From: Halanaerobium saccharolyticum
GTDB taxonomy: Bacteria; Bacillota; Halanaerobiia; Halanaerobiales; Halanaerobiaceae
DNA length: 64,000 nucleotides
Reading direction: 5' to 3'
Assembly (NCBI RefSeq): GCF_003259895.1
Contig: NZ_QLME01000002.1
Span: forward strand, 155,489-219,488
Positions 50,447 through 57,171 of the stretch are shown piece by piece (the stretch's first letter is position 1; the number at the start of each line of letters is the position of its first letter). Under the pieces are notes generated by a model. That model was given only the letters and a program-made list of their open reading frames with translations. It had not been told where the DNA came from and did not search any database. The position numbers were made by a program, and so were the translations under genes.

Positions 50447-52111
50447 ATGAATAAAAAATGGTGGAAGGAAGCTGTGGTTTATCAGGTTTATCCCCGCAGT
50501 TTTAAAGACAGCAACAATGACGGAATTGGAGATTTAAGAGGTATTATTGAAAAAATAGATCATTTAGATCAGCTGGGAGTGGATGCAGTCTGGTTAAATC
50601 CAGTCTACAAATCTCCCAATGATGACAATGGTTATGATATTAGTGACTATCAGGCCATAATGGATGAATTTGGAACTGTGGAAGATTTAGAAGAGCTGAT
50701 GGAACTGCTGCATCAGCGGAATATAAAATTAATTATGGATTTAGTTTTAAACCACAGCTCAGATGAGCATCAGTGGTTTAAAGAATCTCGTCAGAGTAAA
50801 GATAACCCTTATCGTGATTATTATATCTGGAGAGACGGCAAAAATGGTGGTCCACCAAACAACTGGAAGGCATTTTTCGGTGGTTCTGCCTGGAAATATG
50901 ATCAGAAAACAGATCAATATTATCTCCACCTGTTTTCACCAAAACAGCCTGATTTAAATTGGGAAAATCCTAAAGTCAGGGAAGAAATTTATGAGATGAT
51001 CAACTGGTGGCTGGAAAAAGGGGTAGATGGTTTTAGACTTGATGTAATTAATCTGATTTCTAAAGATCAGCGGTTCCCTGATGGGAAAAAAGAAGGGCTT
51101 GCTGGCCATGAATACTTTGCCAATGGTCCCCGGGTCCATGAGTTTATCAAAGAAATGGCTGCTAATACTTTTAATAAATATGAGGCAATGACAGTTGGAG
51201 AAACTCCTTTTGTTGATAAGGAAGAAGCGATAAAATTTGTGAAAGAGGAAAGAGAAGAATTTTCGATGGTTATTCCCTTTGAACATCTTGAATTTGACCG
51301 CAAAGAAGGCTGGGATAAAATTACAGACTGGGATCTGACAGAACTTAAAGATTTAATGAGTGAGTGGCAGTATAAGCTGCAGGAAAATAATGGCTGGACC
51401 AGCCTCTACTTCTGCAATCATGACCAGCCGAGAATTGTTTCTCGTTATGGTGATGATGGTAAATATCGCAAAGAGTCAGCCAAGATGCTGGGAACAATGC
51501 TTCATACTTTAAGAGGAACACCCTTTATTTATCAGGGAGAAGAAATTGGGATGACCAATATCAGTTTTGATTCTTTAACTGATTTTGATGATATTGAAAC
51601 CAGAGGTTATATCAAAGAACTGCAGGAAAAGGATCAGCTGACACAAAAGGAAATATTAGAGATTGCCAATTATAGGACCCGGGATAATGCTCGTACTCCT
51701 ATGCACTGGAATGACAGCAAATATGCCGGTTTTTCTGAATCCGAACCCTGGTTAAAAATGAACAGCAATTATCCGGAGATTAATGTAGAAAAAGATCTGA
51801 GTTCAGATGATTCGGTATTTAAATATTATCAAAAAATGATTTCTCTGCGCAAAAAATATCCGGTTTTTGCCTATGGTAAATATGATATTTTATTAGAAGC
51901 TGATCAAAACATTTATGCCTATCAGCGTCAGGGAGAGCAAAATAATCTGCTTGTGCTTTTAAACTTCAGTGAAAATGATGCTGACTATGATTTAAATGAT
52001 CAGCTGGAGATCAAGCAGGCAGAATTAATTTTAAATAACTATCAAAAAGAAGCTGATTTTGAGCTGAAGAGCAGTTTAAGACCCTATGAAGCCAGAGTTT
52101 ATCTTTATTAA
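50447..52111 (+). CDS. GH13 alpha-glucosidase (oligo-1,6-glucosidase / trehalose-6-phosphate hydrolase group)
   Basis: Cytoplasmic exo-glucosidase of 554 residues that cleaves the imported oligosaccharide. The start KKWWKEAVVYQVYPRSFKDS, the QPDLNWENPKVREEIYEMI block and the catalytic residues (Asp in GFRLDVINLISKD near 197, Glu in TVGETPF near 252, Asp in CNHDQPR near 324) are the GH13 oligo-1,6-glucosidase pattern. Val after the nucleophile (DVINLI) is seen in enzymes that prefer alpha-1,6 bonds, while Thr is seen in those that prefer alpha-1,4; this hints at isomaltose-type or sucrose-type substrates. TGGAGG precedes the ATG. Last gene of the operon. Confidence 0.92.
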   Translation: MNKKWWKEAVVYQVYPRSFKDSNNDGIGDLRGIIEKIDHLDQLGVDAVWLNPVYKSPNDDNGYDISDYQAIMDEFGTVEDLEELMELLHQRNIKLIMDLVLNHSSDEHQWFKESRQSKDNPYRDYYIWRDGKNGGPPNNWKAFFGGSAWKYDQKTDQYYLHLFSPKQPDLNWENPKVREEIYEMINWWLEKGVDGFRLDVINLISKDQRFPDGKKEGLAGHEYFANGPRVHEFIKEMAANTFNKYEAMTVGETPFVDKEEAIKFVKEEREEFSMVIPFEHLEFDRKEGWDKITDWDLTELKDLMSEWQYKLQENNGWTSLYFCNHDQPRIVSRYGDDGKYRKESAKMLGTMLHTLRGTPFIYQGEEIGMTNISFDSLTDFDDIETRGYIKELQEKDQLTQKEILEIANYRTRDNARTPMHWNDSKYAGFSESEPWLKMNSNYPEINVEKDLSSDDSVFKYYQKMISLRKKYPVFAYGKYDILLEADQNIYAYQRQGEQNNLLVLLNFSENDADYDLNDQLEIKQAELILNNYQKEADFELKSSLRPYEARVYLY

Positions 52112-52225
52112 GATTTAAACAAAATTACCGAATTTAGCCAGGAAAGCCTCACTCATGTTAATAGGCGGGGAGTCTGTCAACGGTTCAAGAAATATAGAGA
52201 ATTAAAGTTTTAAAGTTTAATCTGC

Positions 52226-52254
52226 TTGACAAAAATCATAAATATGGATATCAT
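52226..52254 (+). promoter_or_regulatory. Promoter of the tungstate importer operon
   Basis: TTGACA (52226-52231), 17-base spacer, TATCAT (52249-52254). Transcription would start about 10 bases before the riboswitch aptamer. The stretch 52112-52225 before it shows nothing clear. Confidence 0.8.
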
Positions 52255-52269
52255 TAATGTAAGAATTGT

Positions 52270-52373
52270 CACACAACTCCGAGTGCATTTAAGCTAAAAC
52301 TTTTAGGTAATGCTTGCTGCACCGATAGGGTCTAAAGGGAAACGTTTAGGCCTCCCGGATGGAAAGGAGTGAT
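52270..52373 (+). promoter_or_regulatory. Moco/Tuco riboswitch candidate
   Basis: A leader with ACTCCGAGTGC at the 5' side, CACCGATAGGGTCTAAAGGG in the middle, and GCCTCCCGGATGGAAAGGAG (52350-52369) at the 3' side, which fits my recollection of the Moco RNA motif in order and spacing. The gene behind it is a tungstate importer, as expected for a molybdenum or tungsten cofactor sensor. CTCC (52352-52355) can pair with GGAG (52366-52369), a ribosome binding site for the short frame that follows. Confidence 0.78.
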
Positions 52374-52376
52374 CAA

Positions 52377-52406
52377 ATGGATTGCATTAGTGTTAATCCA
52401 CCTTAA
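52377..52406 (+). CDS. Nine-codon leader reading frame between riboswitch and terminator
   Basis: ATG with seven bases' distance from GGAAAGGAG (52361-52369), encoding MDCISVNPP and ending in TAA at 52404-52406. The stop codon touches the first base of the terminator stem (52406). It is too short to be a functional protein; a role as translated leader controlling the terminator is inference. The start may also be chance, since the ribosome-binding-site-like GGAAAGGAG belongs to the conserved aptamer. Confidence 0.4.
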   Translation: MDCISVNPP

Positions 52407-52439
52407 AACTTCCGGTGTCTGCCGGAAGTTTATTTTTTT
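52406..52439 (+). terminator. Riboswitch-controlled terminator upstream of tupA
   Basis: AAACTTCCGG-TGTCTG-CCGGAAGTTT perfect 10-bp stem followed by ATTTTTTTG. It lies between the aptamer and the tupA gene, so it must be bypassed for expression. Confidence 0.93.
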
Positions 52440-52540
52440 GAGCATACTTTTTAACAGATCTGGCTTAAAGTTTAATTAAAATCAGAAAATAGAAAGAAGA
52501 GATTGATCATAATGCATCATAATGCATGAGGGGGATTAAT

Positions 52541-53368
52541 ATGTCAATTAAAAAGATTATTTTTACAATATTTATTTTTACACTGGTTTTCAGTTCAGCT
52601 GCAGCCGGCCAGGAAGTTTTAACAATGGCTACCACCACCAGTACTGAAAACTCAGGCTTACTGGATCAATTACTGCCGCCTTTTGAAGAAAAATTTGATG
52701 TGCGGGTGGATGTTGTAGCAGTCGGAACCGGGGCGGCTATAGAACTGGGGCGGAATGGAGATGCAGATATAATTTTTGTTCACGCCAGAGAGGCAGAAAA
52801 TGAATTTGTAGCAAATGGCTATGGAGTGAACAGAAGAGATGTGATGTATAATGATTTTGTAATTTTAGGACCACCTGCTGATCCAGCCGGAATTAGAGAA
52901 ACAGAAACTGCAGTCGAAGCTTTCCAGAAGATTGAGTCAAAAGGAGCAGAGTTTGTTTCCCGGGGTGATGATTCAGGTACAAATAAAAAAGAATTATCTC
53001 TCTGGGATAATGCCGGAATTACACCCGATGGAAGCTGGTATTTAGAAAGTGGTCAGGGAATGGGCCCCAGTATAAATATGGCAAATGAACGTCAGGCCTA
53101 TATTCTGGCTGATCGGGGAACATATTTAGCTTATAGTGGAGATATTGAGCTGGAAATAGTTAATAGTGGAGATCCGGCTTTGTTTAATCCTTATGGGATT
53201 ATCCCAATTAATCCTGCCTATCACAGCCATGTTAACTATCAACTGGCCATGGCTTTAACTGGATATCTAACTTCACAGCAGGGTCAAAACATGATTAATA
53301 ATTATCAGCGTTATGATGAGCAGCTATTTTACCCATCTGCAATAGAAGCAGAAAATCTGAAAGAATAA
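52541..53368 (+). CDS. tupA: Tungstate ABC transporter binding protein
   Basis: Periplasmic tungstate-binding protein, 275 residues. The signal peptide (about 1-24, ending SAAAGQ-EVL) lacks a lipobox cysteine. The TupA pattern is clear: MATTTSTENSGLLDQLLPPF with the oxyanion-binding TTTS, VGTGAAIELGRNGDADIIFV, SRGDDSGTNKKELSLW and ILADRGTYLAY. Start ATG 52541 follows GAGGGGG; the ATG at 52526 lies before that site. The sequence CATCATAATG occurs twice in tandem just before it (52506-52525). A hairpin lies between this gene and tupB. Confidence 0.93.
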   Translation: MSIKKIIFTIFIFTLVFSSAAAGQEVLTMATTTSTENSGLLDQLLPPFEEKFDVRVDVVAVGTGAAIELGRNGDADIIFVHAREAENEFVANGYGVNRRDVMYNDFVILGPPADPAGIRETETAVEAFQKIESKGAEFVSRGDDSGTNKKELSLWDNAGITPDGSWYLESGQGMGPSINMANERQAYILADRGTYLAYSGDIELEIVNSGDPALFNPYGIIPINPAYHSHVNYQLAMALTGYLTSQQGQNMINNYQRYDEQLFYPSAIEAENLKE

Positions 53369-53391
53369 TTTTTAAAAAAGATTAGATTGAT

Positions 53392-53428
53392 AGTTGGCTG
53401 CAGAGCTGATTTTATTCTGCAGCTGACT
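53392..53428 (+). terminator. Intercistronic hairpin between tupA and tupB
   Basis: AGTTGGCTGCAGA (53392-53404) pairs over 13 bp, with two G-T pairs, with TCTGCAGCTGACT (53416-53428); GTTTAAATTGT follows. Similar in place to the hairpins after the three other binding-protein genes. Confidence 0.75.
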
Positions 53429-53458
53429 GTTTAAATTGTATTTTACAGGAGGAAAAAT

Positions 53459-54163
53459 GTGGACTATTATACTGATGCAATATTTAGGGCTTTTGAGTTA
53501 ATCATAACTTTAGATTCCGAAGTTATTCAGGTGGTAACAACTTCTCTTAAAATTTCTCTATCTTCAACTTTTATTGCTTCAATTATTTCTATCCCTCTGG
53601 CAGTACTAATTGCCCGCAATAAATTTAAAACAAAAAAGTTTATTAATATTATTTTAAATACACTTTTAAGCCTGCCCACAGTTGTAGTCGGGATTTTTGT
53701 ATATTCACTTATTTCCCGACGGGGAATTATGGGAGAATTAGATCTACTTTTTACTCCAACAGGAATTATATTTGGTCAGGTGCTTTTAATCATACCTTTG
53801 ATTACTGCCTTGATCAGAAATGTAATTTTTTCAATGGATGAAAAACTATACAAAACGGCTGTGTCAATGGGAGCCAGCCGCAGACAAAAGTTTAAACTTT
53901 TGATTTTAGAGGCTAGATATGGAATTATAGGGGCTGTAATAGCAGGTTTTGGCAGAGTGCTGGGTGAGATTGGAGTTTCAATGATGATTGGAGGTAATAT
54001 TAAGGGAGTTACCCGGACTATTACCACAGCAATGTCACTTGAAACCAACAAAGGTCGTTTTGCTTTTGCTTTAGCTTTAGGTATCATACTCCTGTCATTA
54101 TCATTTTTAATAAATTTAGTCACTTATTATCTGCAGGAGGGGAAAAATTATGCAAGACGATAA
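53459..54163 (+). CDS. tupB: Tungstate ABC transporter permease
   Basis: Membrane subunit of 234 residues with about five membrane segments. Features of TupB/WtpB-type permeases: VVTTSLKISLSSTFIASIIS, LNTLLSLPTVVVGIFVYSLI, and the EAA loop YKTAVSMGASRRQKFKLLIL followed by GRVLGEIGVSMMIGGNIKG. GTG 53459 is six bases after GGAGG (53449-53453); the ATG at 53457 opens only a 14-codon frame. The end overlaps tupC by 14 bases. Confidence 0.93.
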   Translation: MDYYTDAIFRAFELIITLDSEVIQVVTTSLKISLSSTFIASIISIPLAVLIARNKFKTKKFINIILNTLLSLPTVVVGIFVYSLISRRGIMGELDLLFTPTGIIFGQVLLIIPLITALIRNVIFSMDEKLYKTAVSMGASRRQKFKLLILEARYGIIGAVIAGFGRVLGEIGVSMMIGGNIKGVTRTITTAMSLETNKGRFAFALALGIILLSLSFLINLVTYYLQEGKNYARR

Positions 54164-54878
54164 AATTATTGAATTAAAAAATATTAAAAAAATATGTGGA
54201 GACAGGAAAATTTTAGATATTGATAATTTTGTAGTCTTAAAAAATAAATTTAACTTTATAATTGGTGGTAATGGAAGTGGAAAGACAACTCTTTTAAATA
54301 TTTTAAGTCTGGTTGATCAGGATTACAGTGGTCAGCTTTATTATAAAGACCAGAAAATTAATAAAGAAGAACAGAATTTAAAACTGAGGCGTAAATTTTC
54401 TGTAATCTGGCAGGATCCATATTTATATCGAGGTAATGTGTATTATAACATTGCTCTTCCCTTAAAGCTTCGTGACTGCAGCCCAAAATTAATAGATAGG
54501 AAAGTTAAAGAAATAGCTAAAAAGCTTGAAATTGAAAACCTACTGCATCAGTCTGCTCATACTCTTTCGGGTGGAGAAAGACAGAAAACTTCAATTGCCA
54601 GAGCTTTAATTACTGAGCCAGAAGTTTTATTTGTAGATGAAGCGACAACAAACCTTGATGAAGAAAGCATCCATTTTTTTAACTCTCATTTTGCTGATTT
54701 AGTAACAGATGAGATGACAGTTGTCATGGTCAGCCATGATCGAAGACAGATCAAAATATTAGCTGACTACATCACTCTGCTGCACCAGGGAAAAGTGGAA
54801 ACAAGTAAAGCAGTTGACAATTTTAACTTTCAAATATTTGGTGCAGGAATTGAAGCCCCAATAGCAGAAATAGTATAG
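54150..54878 (+). CDS. tupC: Tungstate ABC transporter ATPase
   Basis: ATP-hydrolysing subunit, 242 residues. Walker A is IIGGNGSGKTTLL, the Q-loop region VIWQDPYLY, the signature LSGGERQKTSIARAL and Walker B VLFVDEATTNLDEE, with the switch histidine in MVSHDRRQ. There is no TOBE domain after residue 230, as usual for TupC. It overlaps tupB and is followed 17 bases later by the hydantoinase-like gene, which may share the transcript. Confidence 0.93.
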   Translation: MQDDKIIELKNIKKICGDRKILDIDNFVVLKNKFNFIIGGNGSGKTTLLNILSLVDQDYSGQLYYKDQKINKEEQNLKLRRKFSVIWQDPYLYRGNVYYNIALPLKLRDCSPKLIDRKVKEIAKKLEIENLLHQSAHTLSGGERQKTSIARALITEPEVLFVDEATTNLDEESIHFFNSHFADLVTDEMTVVMVSHDRRQIKILADYITLLHQGKVETSKAVDNFNFQIFGAGIEAPIAEIV

Positions 54879-54895
54879 TAGAGAGGTGAAGGACG

Positions 54896-56284
54896 ATGAG
54901 AAAGATTCTACTTAAAAATGCGAAGGTAGTTGATGATAAAGGTATCAGAAAATCTGATCTTTTAATTGAAGGTGAAAAAATAGCTGCAGAAGAAAAACGA
55001 GGTTTTTTTAAAGAAGAGGAATCAAAAGGTGAATTTAAAGTTATAGATCTGGAAGGAAAATATATCTTTCCGGGGATTATTGATGCCCATACCCACTATT
55101 TGCTGTACTCCCGAGGAACTGTAACTGCAGATGATTTTTATCAGGGAAGTGTAGCAGCAGCAGCCGGTGGAGTTACAACAGTAATTGATTATATTGATTT
55201 TCCCGGAGACGGAAATTTTAAACGCTCGGTCGCTGAGCGAAAAGAAGAGGCCCGAGATTCAATAATAGATTATAATTTTCATCAGGTTGTACAGGATTTT
55301 AACAAAAAAATTTCCCAAAACTTAGCTGATTTAAAAGAGTTAGGGCTGGCAAGTATCAAACTTTTTACAACTTATAAAGATGTCGGTTATATGATAGAAC
55401 GGGATCAGTGGTCCGAACTTTTTAAGCGGCTCAAAGAACTCAAAATTCTGCCTCAGGTTCATGCAGAAGATGACTCTCTGATTCAGGATTTAAAAGAAGT
55501 TTACAGCAAACGAAATTTAATAGCTCCAGAGTTCCATCCAGCTATTAGACCGGGGATTGCAGAAGCTTTAGCTGTTAAAGATATGGGAGGGGAGGCCCTG
55601 AAAGCAGATATGCCGCTGTATATAGTCCATTTATCATCGGCAGAAGGTTTAGAAGCGGTTAGAGAGTTAAGATCCAGAAAAGCACAAATTTATGCGGAAA
55701 CTACTCCTCATTATTTACTGCTTGATAACTCATATTTAAAGAGAGAAGAGGCTCAGTTTTATTTTATGACCCCACCGCTGAGAAATAAATATGATAATCA
55801 AAAATTGTGGCAGGGACTCAGCACAGGTGAGTTTCAGGTAGTGGCAACTGATCACTGTGCTTTTAGCAGGGCACAAAAAATGCAGTCTGATTCCAGCCTG
55901 GAAATCCTGCCCGGAATTCCCGGAACCGAAACAATGCTGCCTCTGCTTTATAGTTCAGGAGTCAGAAATAATAGGATAACAATTAGAGAACTGGTAGAGA
56001 TGATCTCGGTCAATCCGGCTAAAATATTCGGTCTTTATCCAGAAAAGGGTTCCCTGGAGTTGGGGACCGATGCTGATCTGACCATTTTTGATCCAAATTT
56101 AGAAAAAAAATTAACTGCAGAAAACTTACATTCTGCAGCCGGATACAGTCCTTATAATGATTTTACAGTTAAAGGTTATCCGGTCATGACTTTTAGACGC
56201 GGAAAGTTAATCTTTGATGATAAACTGAGAGCAGAAAAAGGAAGTGGTAAATTTATTTTTTCCCACAATTCAAGTCTTCTGTAG
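54896..56284 (+). CDS. Dihydropyrimidinase / hydantoinase family amidohydrolase
   Basis: Opens cyclic amides such as dihydropyrimidines, hydantoins or related rings. The 462-residue enzyme has the amidohydrolase metal ligands: HxH in DAHTHYLLYS (near 64-66), a probable carboxylated lysine in ASIKLFTTYKD (near 155), histidines in QVHAEDDSL and YIVHLSS, and the Asp in VATDHCAFSRA. AGAGGTGAAGG precedes the ATG. It follows tupC closely. The final 32 bases overlap the end of the rex gene on the opposite strand. Confidence 0.9.
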   Translation: MRKILLKNAKVVDDKGIRKSDLLIEGEKIAAEEKRGFFKEEESKGEFKVIDLEGKYIFPGIIDAHTHYLLYSRGTVTADDFYQGSVAAAAGGVTTVIDYIDFPGDGNFKRSVAERKEEARDSIIDYNFHQVVQDFNKKISQNLADLKELGLASIKLFTTYKDVGYMIERDQWSELFKRLKELKILPQVHAEDDSLIQDLKEVYSKRNLIAPEFHPAIRPGIAEALAVKDMGGEALKADMPLYIVHLSSAEGLEAVRELRSRKAQIYAETTPHYLLLDNSYLKREEAQFYFMTPPLRNKYDNQKLWQGLSTGEFQVVATDHCAFSRAQKMQSDSSLEILPGIPGTETMLPLLYSSGVRNNRITIRELVEMISVNPAKIFGLYPEKGSLELGTDADLTIFDPNLEKKLTAENLHSAAGYSPYNDFTVKGYPVMTFRRGKLIFDDKLRAEKGSGKFIFSHNSSLL

Positions 56285-56933
56285 TCTCAGAATTATTAAT
56301 CCGAATTTGATTCATTTTAACTGATAATTTACAGAGCCCCTCATTAATTAACTGTTCTTCCAGTAAAACATCATCTGGCACCTGTAAGGGAACTTCTGTA
56401 AAATCCCAGATTGCTTTGATTCCGGCCGCTGTCAGGCGGTCGGCTATTTTTTGAGCAGCACCCCCGGGAACTGTTAAAGCTGCCACATTGATCTTATTAT
56501 TTTCCATAAATTCTTCCAGATTATTAATACTCTGAATTTCGATGTCATTGATTACCAGACCAATTAATTTAGGGTTTTTATCAAAAATTGAAACCAGTTG
56601 ATATCCTCGTTCTCTATATCCTTTATTGTAAGCTAATGCCTGGCCCAGATGACCCGCCCCAATGATGATGATTTTTTTCTTATAATTAAATCCCATAATA
56701 ATACTTAACTGCTGAAATAGACAGAAAACATCATAACCATAACTTTTACGACCAAAAGTACCAAAATAACTTAAGTCTTTGCGAATCAAAGAACTGCTGA
56801 ACCCTGTTAGTTCTGCCAGTTCTTCAGATGATATATATTCTTTAGTAGAATCCTGCAGTCTTTTTAGATGTTGATAATATACCGGCAGTCGGCTGATTAT
56901 TATGTCCGGAATAGAATTAATTTCTTTCCCCAT
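56253..56933 (-). CDS. rex: Redox-sensing transcriptional repressor Rex
   Basis: Senses the NADH/NAD+ ratio and represses fermentation and hydrogen genes when NAD+ is high. The 226-residue protein has an N-terminal winged helix (RLPVYYQHLKRLQD, then SSSLIRKDLSYFGTFGRKSYGYDV) and a Rossmann domain with IIIGAGHLGQALAYNKG, followed by the domain-swap helix at the C-terminus. Start at 56933 follows GGAGG on the minus strand. A Rex-type operator lies 20 bases before it (56953-56970), which suggests autoregulation. Confidence 0.95.
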   Translation of the reverse strand: MGKEINSIPDIIISRLPVYYQHLKRLQDSTKEYISSEELAELTGFSSSLIRKDLSYFGTFGRKSYGYDVFCLFQQLSIIMGFNYKKKIIIIGAGHLGQALAYNKGYRERGYQLVSIFDKNPKLIGLVINDIEIQSINNLEEFMENNKINVAALTVPGGAAQKIADRLTAAGIKAIWDFTEVPLQVPDDVLLEEQLINEGLCKLSVKMNQIRINNSETTEDLNCGKK

Positions 56934-56952
56934 TTTTTAACCTCCAGTGATA

Positions 56953-56970
56953 TTGTTAAAAAAATAACAT
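56953..56970. promoter_or_regulatory. Rex-type operator
   Basis: TTGTTA-AAAAAA-TAACAT fits the clostridial Rex consensus TTGTTAANNNNTTAACAA at all but two positions. It lies between the rex start codon and its upstream region, so Rex probably represses itself. Confidence 0.7.
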
Positions 56971-57088
56971 ACTCTAATTTCATTTTATATTAATTAGCAA
57001 ATGTTTTCAACTGTTATTAGTATTTTTTTCCTAATCTAAATCAATAAGCAGTATATTTAGAGGCAGGAAATATTTACTTTTTGTCGAA

Positions 57089-57112
57089 TGATATATAGTA
57101 AGACATATATCA
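57089..57112 (+). promoter_or_regulatory. Inverted repeat upstream of the Lon-like protease gene
   Basis: TGATATAT (57089-57096) and ATATATCA (57105-57112) with an 8-base spacer. An operator-like element; the binding protein is unknown. It differs from CIRCE and CtsR sites. Confidence 0.45.
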
Positions 57113-57171
57113 GAATTTTCTGGGATAATAAAATTCAATTTCATTAATTGGAACTAAAAGGAGTGTGTAGA

